A model generated the notes under the pieces. The model was not told the DNA's origin. It saw only the letters and a list, made by a program, of their open reading frames with translations, and searched no databases. Shown in pieces: positions 1 through 6,200 of a DNA stretch of 8,683 bases (position 1 is its first letter; each line of letters starts with the position of its first letter). The stretch lies in NCBI GenBank assembly GCA_047619485.1, contig JBLHKE010000312.1, forward strand, positions 1-8,683, read 5' to 3'. This stretch comes from JBLHKE01 sp047619485. GTDB taxonomy: Bacteria > Verrucomicrobiota > Verrucomicrobiia > Verrucomicrobiales > DEV007. Made by a program: the position numbers and the translations under genes.

Positions 1-2
1 TT

Positions 3-66
3 GATAAAATCCCCGCTGTCTTCGTTGCTAAAGCGCCCACTATCACCAGATAGCTTAGCGTTTATC
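3..66. repeat. Nested dyad symmetry (hairpin-forming)
   Basis: Three perfect complementary pairs are nested: GATAAA (3-8) with TTTATC (61-66), GCTAA (27-31) with TTAGC (55-59), and CTATC (40-44) with GATAG (49-53) around a 4-nt loop ACCA. A separate pair, CCCGCTG (12-18) with CAGCGGG (74-80), crosses the outer pair and would be an alternative fold. No T-run follows, so it is not a standard intrinsic terminator. It could be an RNA structure, a repeat remnant or chance; the pairs are seen directly, the function is unknown. Confidence 0.3.
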
Positions 67-148
67 GCCTCGCCAGCGGGAATTTTCTCTGCGCCCCATT
101 TCCACAGCAGGTTTCCGGAGCTGCCCTTCACAACCTATCATTGAAAAC

Positions 149-198
149 TGGATCTTTGTTTTCGGCGGTGGTAGTCAGCAAACGTGGTCAAAGATCCA
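149..198 (-). terminator. Possible terminator or stem after the AraC gene
   Basis: TGGATCTTTG (149-158) and CAAAGATCCA (189-198) are a perfect 10-bp inverted repeat separated by 30 nt. Read on the minus strand it begins 24 nt after the stop codon of the AraC-type gene, where a transcription end would be expected. After the second arm the minus strand reads GTTTTC, only a weak U-tract, and the loop is long. It is therefore a candidate stem or weak terminator rather than a typical one. Confidence 0.3.
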
Positions 199-221
199 CA
201 CGATCCAGAGTGGTGAAGGTG

Positions 222-965
222 TCAGCCCTGCCGCTTGCCGAATTGCTTGCGATAGCGATGCGGGGTAAACCCCATCCGGCGCCGGAATTGCGCAGTGAAT
301 GCGCTTTGGTCGCAGTAGCCCAGATCCAGCGCGATCTCCCCGATCGATTGGTCGGTTTGTTGAAGCAGTCGGCAAGCCAGTTGAACTCGGCTGCGGCCGA
401 GGAACTGCTTGGGCGTCAATCCAGTGTCTTCTTTGAACCGTCGATCGAAGTGACGGTGCGACAACTGCAGCTCTCGCGCCAACTCTGTGACCGAGACAAT
501 CTCTCCGGGTCGCTCCAAGATGCGTTTCACCGCTTCGGCGATTGAGGGATCGGCGGATGAAAGTCCGCTGCTTTGATTGTAACGCTGCACGGTGCCCATG
601 ACTCCGACGGGTTTTCCGCCCCTCCCCAGCACTGGCATTTTGTTGGTGACGAACCAGTCGGGCAGGCCTTGGCGGCTGAGGAACAACTCCACCATGCGCG
701 CCATTTCCTCGCCCGTTTCGAGCACGCGCTCGTCGTCTCGGCGAAACTTCGCAGCGAGAGATTTGGGAAACAGCTCGAAGTCGTTTTTGCCAATGATTTC
801 CGCTTCGGTCTCGAATCCGAGCCGCTCGAAAAAGTGCCGATTGGCATACAAGACTTGGAAGCGCCGGTTTTTGAGAAAAAACGCGATCTGATCCAGGTGC
901 TCGAAGAGGTGGGGAAAGCCCGCATCGTGGCCGATTTCTGCGAGGAATTGTTCTCTGAGATCCAT
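222..965 (-). CDS. PAS-domain AraC-family transcriptional regulator
   Basis: This is a 247-aa cytoplasmic DNA-binding regulator with no signal peptide or membrane segment. Residues about 15-130 form a PAS domain, with the characteristic GKNDFELFP (59-67) followed by a DDERVLETGE stretch (77-86). Residues about 142-243 form an AraC/XylS DNA-binding domain with both helix-turn-helix units: VTELARELQLSHRHFDRRF (159-177) and IGEIALDLGYCDQSAFTAQF (208-227), ending in the usual GFTPHRYR signature (232-239). The ATG at 965 is the first after an in-frame TAA 9 nt upstream; no clear Shine-Dalgarno precedes it. It is divergent to the dehydrogenase/sulfatase operon, so it most likely controls that operon and perhaps itself. 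The PAS ligand is unknown. In this family PAS plus AraC replaces the cupin sensor of classical AraC. Family identity is firm; the target is inferred from position. Confidence 0.95.
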   Translation of the reverse strand: MDLREQFLAEIGHDAGFPHLFEHLDQIAFFLKNRRFQVLYANRHFFERLGFETEAEIIGKNDFELFPKSLAAKFRRDDERVLETGEEMARMVELFLSRQGLPDWFVTNKMPVLGRGGKPVGVMGTVQRYNQSSGLSSADPSIAEAVKRILERPGEIVSVTELARELQLSHRHFDRRFKEDTGLTPKQFLGRSRVQLACRLLQQTDQSIGEIALDLGYCDQSAFTAQFRRRMGFTPHRYRKQFGKRQG

Positions 966-1140
966 GGCCAGTTTTTAACAAAATGAGGCCAACGCGCTCT
1001 AGATTCAAGTCTTTAACGGCTGTTAGATGAGCTCTATCAGCGCACCCTTCGAAAATCGGTATCGCGATCATTGGGCTCGGTTTCGGAGCTGAGATCGTTT
1101 CGGTTTACCCGCTGCATCACATAAAAATTCATTTTCATCC
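966..1140. promoter_or_regulatory. Divergent promoter and operator region
   Basis: This 175-bp non-coding gap separates the divergent AraC-type gene from the operon and must hold both promoters. A 7-bp direct repeat GTTTCGG occurs at 1080-1086 and 1097-1103, 17 bp apart start to start; direct half-sites of about this spacing would suit an AraC-type protein. There is also a small dyad TAAC-GGCT-GTTA at 1014-1025 and an octamer palindrome ATCGCGAT at 1062-1069. For the minus strand, a weak sigma70-like pair is TTGAAT (complement of 1003-1008) and CATTTT (complement of 980-985), 17 bp apart. For the plus strand an A/T-rich stretch at 1121-1135 lies just before the start codon, but no good -35/-10 pair is visible. 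The role as a regulatory region is inferred from gene orientation; no individual site is secure. Confidence 0.55.
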
Positions 1141-3294
1141 ATGAAGTTTCCTTTCCAATTAATTTGGCTTCTCCTCTTTGGCAGCCTCACGAATCTGCTT
1201 GCGGCAGACAAAGCCAAGGTTGTTTTCATTTCCGGCAAAGCGAGCCACGGCCCGATGGCGCACGAGCATCGTGCCGGGAACATGTTGCTGGCGAAACGAT
1301 TGAACGATGCCGATCTCGGTGTGAACGCGGTCGTTCTGCCGGAGAATGGCTACCCGAAGGACCCCAGCGTTTTGGAGGGTGCGGCGACGATCGTCATTTT
1401 CTGCACTGGGCACAATGGTCACCTCCTGAATCCGCACCTTGAGGAGTTCGATGCGCTCATGAAGAAGGGCACCGGAGTGGTCATGATCCATTGGGCGACC
1501 GAGGCGAAGATTGGGATGCCAGGGAAGAAGTTTCTGGAGTGGATGGGTGGATTCTGTGATCTCAACTGGTCGGTGAATCCACATTGGAAGCCGAGTTTCA
1601 AAGGCTTCCCGGATCACCCGATCGCGAACGGACTGGAGCCGTTCAGTGTCGATGACGAGTGGTATTATCACATGCGCTTTGTCGGGAAATTGGAGGGCGT
1701 AACGCCGATTCTGTCCGACCTCCCGCCGCCGGAAACGCTGAAGCGACCCGACGGGGAGCGGAGCGGCAATCCGGATGTGCGTCGTGCGGTCGCGAGTGGC
1801 GAAAGTCAGCATGTGGGTTGGGCCTACGAACGGCCCGATGGCAACGGCCGCGGGTTTGGTTTCACGGGCGCGCACAACCATGTGAGTTGGAAGAACGACA
1901 TGTTCCGCAAGGTCGTGCTGAATGCGATTCTGTGGACGGCGCAGGTTGAGGTGCCGGAAGATGGGGTGGTTTCGCCAACGCCTTCCGATGAGGAGATGAA
2001 ATTAAATTTGGATTCCAAGCCGGATCGCAAACGAAAGGCGAAGGTGCCGCCAAAACCTGCCGCTCAAGCTCCGCCGAAACCCAAGCCATATGCGCAATTC
2101 GATGCGCGCCTGGTCGATCGGAACGCCGCGGCTCAGTACATGCAAAAATTGCGGGAACAGCAGGTGGTGACGCTGGATTCGACGGTGGCGTTGAATCTGT
2201 TGATCAAAGCGTTGGGCAAGTCTTCAGACGGCGCGGCGCAAGAAGGGCTGCTGCGCGGTATCGTGCGCGGGTTGGAGGGGCGACGTTCGGTGGCGAAGCC
2301 GGAGGGGTGGACCGAGGTCAGTGGAAGACTTCGACAATCGGCCGGCGGTGAAATTCGCTCGATCACCCAGCAACTCGATCAGATCTTTGGCGACAACGCG
2401 GCGGCCGAGCGAGCGATCGCGCAGCTCAGGGACAAAGCTGTCCCAGCGGAGCAAAGACGAACCTTGCTGAAGGACCTCGTCACGCAGCAGAATCCGCAAG
2501 TGATGGAGGTCTTGCCAGCGTTGCTGGATGAACCGGAAATGGCCATCGCAGCAATTCGGGCGTTCGGCGCGATGAATGAGCCGCGCGCGCCTAAGTTGCT
2601 CCTCTCGCGGTATGCAAAATGGGATGATGGCGCCAAACGGGCGGCGGTCGAAACCTTGGCGATGCGCAAGAATTATGCGATGGCGCTGCTAACCGCGATC
2701 AAAGATGGCAAGCTGCCGAAGGAAGACATCCCTGCGCATGTCGCGCGACCGTTGTCGAGCTTGTTGGGCAGTGCGTTCACCAACGTTTTTGGCGATTTAG
2801 ATGAGCTGTCGAAGGACAAGGCCGAGTTGATGGAGCGATACACCAAATTGCTAACGGCCGAGAATTTAGCCAAAGCGGATGCTTCGAAGGGGCGTCTAAT
2901 TTTCACCGCGTCCTGTGCTGCTTGCCACAAGATCTACGATGAGGGAGGCGTGTTGGGACCCGATCTGACGGGATCGAATCGCGCGGATCTCAATTACATC
3001 TTGCTCAACATGATCGAGCCCAGCTCCGATATCCCCGAGGCGTATCAGTTGGTAACGCTGCACACGAAGAATGGACAAGTGTTAGGTGGCACCGTGGCGC
3101 AGGAGGATGATCAGCGGGTGGTTCTTAATTTGGTTGGCCAAACCACCACCGTGCTGAAAGCCGATATCGCGAAGCGTGAAGTTTCGCCCATGTCCATGAT
3201 GCCGGAGGGCTTGCTGCCAACGCTGCAAGACGCGCAAGTGTTAGACCTCGTGAAATACCTTCAAACCACCAAGCAAGTCGATCTACCAAAATGA
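1141..3294 (+). CDS. Exported ThuA-like / HEAT-like / cytochrome c fusion protein
   Basis: This 717-aa protein begins with a signal peptide (residues 1-21, hydrophobic LIWLLLFG core, probable cleavage near LLA-A). Residues about 24-275 are a ThuA-like domain of the glutamine-amidotransferase-like fold, recognisable from SHGPMAHEHRAG (36-47), GVVMIHWATE (112-121), SVNPHW (144-149), DEWYYHMRF (172-180) and GRGFGFTGAHNH (236-247). A basic, proline-rich linker follows at about 291-318. Residues about 325-580 are helical HEAT-like repeats resembling the late part of PVC-type dehydrogenases (GLEGRRSVAKPEGW, 377-390). Residues about 582-710 form a single-heme c-type domain: CAACH (592-596) binds heme, GPDLTGSNR (606-614) is typical, and a Met in SMMPEGLL (685-692) is the likely distal ligand. 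ThuA is linked to disaccharide oxidation in rhizobia, but its exact reaction here is unknown. The start is fixed by an in-frame TGA at 1090-1092 and the signal peptide. It overlaps the next gene by 4 bp. ThuA domains usually stand alone at about 280-300 aa, so the fusion is odd. Confidence 0.93.
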   Translation: MKFPFQLIWLLLFGSLTNLLAADKAKVVFISGKASHGPMAHEHRAGNMLLAKRLNDADLGVNAVVLPENGYPKDPSVLEGAATIVIFCTGHNGHLLNPHLEEFDALMKKGTGVVMIHWATEAKIGMPGKKFLEWMGGFCDLNWSVNPHWKPSFKGFPDHPIANGLEPFSVDDEWYYHMRFVGKLEGVTPILSDLPPPETLKRPDGERSGNPDVRRAVASGESQHVGWAYERPDGNGRGFGFTGAHNHVSWKNDMFRKVVLNAILWTAQVEVPEDGVVSPTPSDEEMKLNLDSKPDRKRKAKVPPKPAAQAPPKPKPYAQFDARLVDRNAAAQYMQKLREQQVVTLDSTVALNLLIKALGKSSDGAAQEGLLRGIVRGLEGRRSVAKPEGWTEVSGRLRQSAGGEIRSITQQLDQIFGDNAAAERAIAQLRDKAVPAEQRRTLLKDLVTQQNPQVMEVLPALLDEPEMAIAAIRAFGAMNEPRAPKLLLSRYAKWDDGAKRAAVETLAMRKNYAMALLTAIKDGKLPKEDIPAHVARPLSSLLGSAFTNVFGDLDELSKDKAELMERYTKLLTAENLAKADASKGRLIFTASCAACHKIYDEGGVLGPDLTGSNRADLNYILLNMIEPSSDIPEAYQLVTLHTKNGQVLGGTVAQEDDQRVVLNLVGQTTTVLKADIAKREVSPMSMMPEGLLPTLQDAQVLDLVKYLQTTKQVDLPK
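3291..3294 (+). promoter_or_regulatory. ATGA stop-start overlap, translational coupling
   Basis: The TGA of the ThuA-cytochrome gene (3292-3294) overlaps the ATG of the dehydrogenase-sulfatase gene (3291-3293). The preceding bases contain no Shine-Dalgarno-like purine run, so translation of the second gene probably depends on ribosomes finishing the first. Coupling is inferred from the overlap. Confidence 0.7.
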
Positions 3295-6200
3295 AACCCC
3301 CAGATGTTCGTAGCGGAAGATACAGAATCTTCCAACAATCGCAGAGCCTCGCGGCGGGATTCGTCACGAATTCCGCTAGCTGGGCGATTGCCCTGCTTCT
3401 CACCGCGCCTGCGGTCTTTGGTCAGGCCCGGCAACACAAGACAAGCGACGCGCCGTTTCTAAAACCGGCGGAAGCGGTCGCGAAGATGCAGATTCCAGAT
3501 GGATTTCAGATCGACATTTTCGCCGCGGAGCCGGACATCGGCGAACCGATCGCGTTCACCTTTGACGACCGCGGTCGCGTCTGGGTGGTGGAGAACTACA
3601 ACTACGTCGATCGTGGCAGCCACACGGACGAGAAGCCGTTGACGCGGATTCAGATATTCGAGGACACTGATAGCGACGGGGTTTTCGATACCAAGAAGCT
3701 GTTCACCGACAAACTGACCTTCAGTTCCGGAATCGCGATTGGATTTGGCGGGGTGTTTGTCGGAACGCCACCGAATTTGATCTTCATCCCCGATGCCAAC
3801 GGCGATGACCAGCCCGATGGCGAACCGCAAGTCCTGCTCGACGGCTGGGGAATCCACGACCGGCACGAAACGCTCAATAGTTTCATCTGGGGGCCAGACG
3901 GCTGGCTCTACGGCTGTCATGGCGTGTTCACTTCGTCGATGGTTGGCAAGCCGGGTGCATCGGACAAGGATCGGCTGTTCATCGATGGCGGGATTTGGCG
4001 CTACCATCCCACGAAGAAGAAATTTGAAGTGTTTGCGAGGGGGCTTTCAAACCCGTGGGGCTTCGACTTCAACGATGTCGGGCAAGGTTTCGCCAGCTGC
4101 TGTGTCATCCCGCATCTGTTTCATATTGTGCAGGGCGGTTACTATCACAAGCAAAGCAAGGCGCACCTGAATCCGTATGTCTACGACTACATCACCACGA
4201 TTCGCGATCACACCCACCTCTCGGCGCACGGAGGCGCGCGGTTTTATCTAGCCGATACCTTTCCGGAAAAATATCACGACCAGCTCTTCATGTGTAACAT
4301 CCACCAGCATCAGGTGCTGACGGATGTGATGAACCCGAGTGGCTCCAGTTACATCGGTAGCCATGGCGAAGATTTTGTGACAACCAATGATTTGGCCTGG
4401 GTCGGTTTCAGCATCGAGGTAGGGCCGGATGGGGGAGTCTATATCCTTGACTGGCATGACACTGATATTTGCGGGAACAAAATCAATTTTCCCGACAGCG
4501 GTCGGATCTATCGGCTCATGCCGAAGGGCACCAAGCCGATCAATCGCCCTAACGTTGGTGCCTTGCCCGATTCCGCTCTGGTGAAAATGCAGGATCATCC
4601 GAACGATTGGTATGTCCGCGCCGCGCGTCTGAATTTGCAGATGCGTGCAGCGAGTGGCAAGCTGGACCCTGGGGCGGGGGACTGGTTGCGCGAGATGTTG
4701 GCGGCGTCGAAAACCTCCCCCAAGCGTCTTCGCGCATTCTGGGCGCTGCACGTGACCGGAAGTCTGGACGAGAGGGCGCTTCTAGAGTTCCTCAACCACG
4801 AGGACGAATACGTTCGGGCGTTCGCGATCCAGTTTTTGTGCGAAGACAAAAAGGCGTCGGAGACCGCGTTAAACCGGTTCGCCGATTTGGCGAAGAACGA
4901 TCCGTCCGCAGTCGTCCGGCTCTATCTCGCCGCCGCGTTGCGACGGATCGAGCACGATCAGCGTTGGCCGATTTTGGCAAATCTCGCGCAGCATTCCGAA
5001 GATTCAGAAGACAATAACATTCCCCGGATGCTGTGGTTTGCTCTGGAGCCGATGGTCCCATTACATCCGCAGAAATCGCTCGAACTGGCGATCAATGGCA
5101 AGCTTACCAACCTGCAAGAGCACGTCGCCCGCCGCCTGGTCAGTGGTGATTTGTCATCTGCTAAGCAAAGCAATCAGCAGAAGCAAGGTGTCGCCCCAAA
5201 TACCGCGCAGAAAATCCTGCAACGCGTCGCGCCCGGTTTTCAAGTCCGCGATGTCGGCGAGGGGGGCGTGAAACCGCAGCCGGAATTTCGCAACGAGTTC
5301 GCAGTCCAAACCCACCCGTTAAGTCGCAAGGTTCCCTGCGTGCTCTATCGTCATCTTGATGTGCCGAAGGGCAAGGCGACGAAACTCCGCATCCGCGCCA
5401 GCTACCATCCGCACGGAAACTGGCAGCTTCGCATCCTGGCAAACAAGAAGGTCATCCATGACCAGATTGTGAGTTATGAAACGGTGAAAGCTGAGTGGCT
5501 GGAATTGGAAATTGACCTGACTAAGTTCGCTGGCGAACACCTGGATTTGGAGATTGAGAATCGGGCGAACGACTGGGCGTGGGAGTTTGGTTTCTGGGGC
5601 AAGGTAGAAGTGACGAGTGCTGCTCTTCCCACGCCCACTCCGTCTGCCGAGGTGCAACGGCCGAACATTCTTTTCTGCATTTCCGATGATCAAAGCTATG
5701 CCCACACCAGCGCGAATGGCGACCCAGTCATAAAAACTCCCGGTTTCGATCGTATCGCGCGGGAAGGCCTACGATTTACCCACGCGTTTTGCGATGCGCC
5801 AACCTGCGGCCCTTCGCGCAGTGCCATTTTGACCGGCCAACCGATTTGGCGGTTGGAGGAAGCCGGAAACATTCACAGCACGCTCCCCGCTAAGTTCGCC
5901 ACCTACACCGCAATGCTAAAGGACGCTGGTTACTTCATCGGTTTTACCGGCAAGGGGTGGAGCCCCGGCCGATTGGAGCCTGGAGGGCGCACTGAGAATC
6001 CAGCAGGTTCCTCGTTTCAGACCAAAAAGCTCAAGCCGCCATTCGAGTCGATAAGTAACACTGATTACGCAGGTAATTTCGCTGATTTCCTTTCCAAGAA
6101 GCCAGGCGAAGATCCGTTCTGCTTCTGGCTCGGCACTTCTGAACCGCATCGTGGCTACGAGCTGGGCGCGGGCAAACGGACTGGCAAGGATCCCAATAAA

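Larger units (their letters stand above)
1..221. other. Left-edge region without a supported gene
   Basis: No gene here is convincing. On the minus strand a frame beginning at a GTG at 131-129 stays open to the left edge (43 codons). On the plus strand a frame stays open from position 1 to a TGA at 142-144. Each is short enough to be open by chance, and they overlap on opposite strands, so at most one is real. I recognise neither translation. The stretch also contains two sets of inverted repeats, listed separately. Confidence 0.5.

Noticed and set aside
1..100. Possible tRNA or small structured RNA gene at the left edge
   Set aside because: No acceptor/T-arm pattern such as GGTTCGAATCC and no anticodon stem in the right place; only the inverted repeats are supported.
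573..986. Plus-strand open frame opposite the regulator
   Set aside because: It is antisense to the PAS region, shows no domain, and is explained by the codon bias of the real gene.
1022..1028. GTTAGAT, matching the integron attC/attI core GTTRRRY
   Set aside because: No complementary RYYYAAC partner or attC-like stem lies at the right distance, and the genes around it are an operon rather than cassettes.
175..1071. Minus-strand open frame of 298 codons, longer than the AraC-type gene it overlaps
   Set aside because: It is an out-of-frame shadow: its translation is Arg/Ser/Pro-rich with no recognisable domain, while the frame at 222-965 has clear PAS and double helix-turn-helix motifs.
3459..4007. 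Minus-strand open frame of 182 codons within the dehydrogenase-sulfatase gene
   Set aside because: It is antisense to strongly conserved propeller sequence and has no family features of its own.
5619..5700. Possible missed gene boundary or sequencing error joining dehydrogenase and sulfatase
   Set aside because: The frame is uninterrupted, there is no ATG or signal peptide before the sulfatase module, and a Pro/Thr linker marks a natural domain junction. A genuine fusion is the simpler reading.
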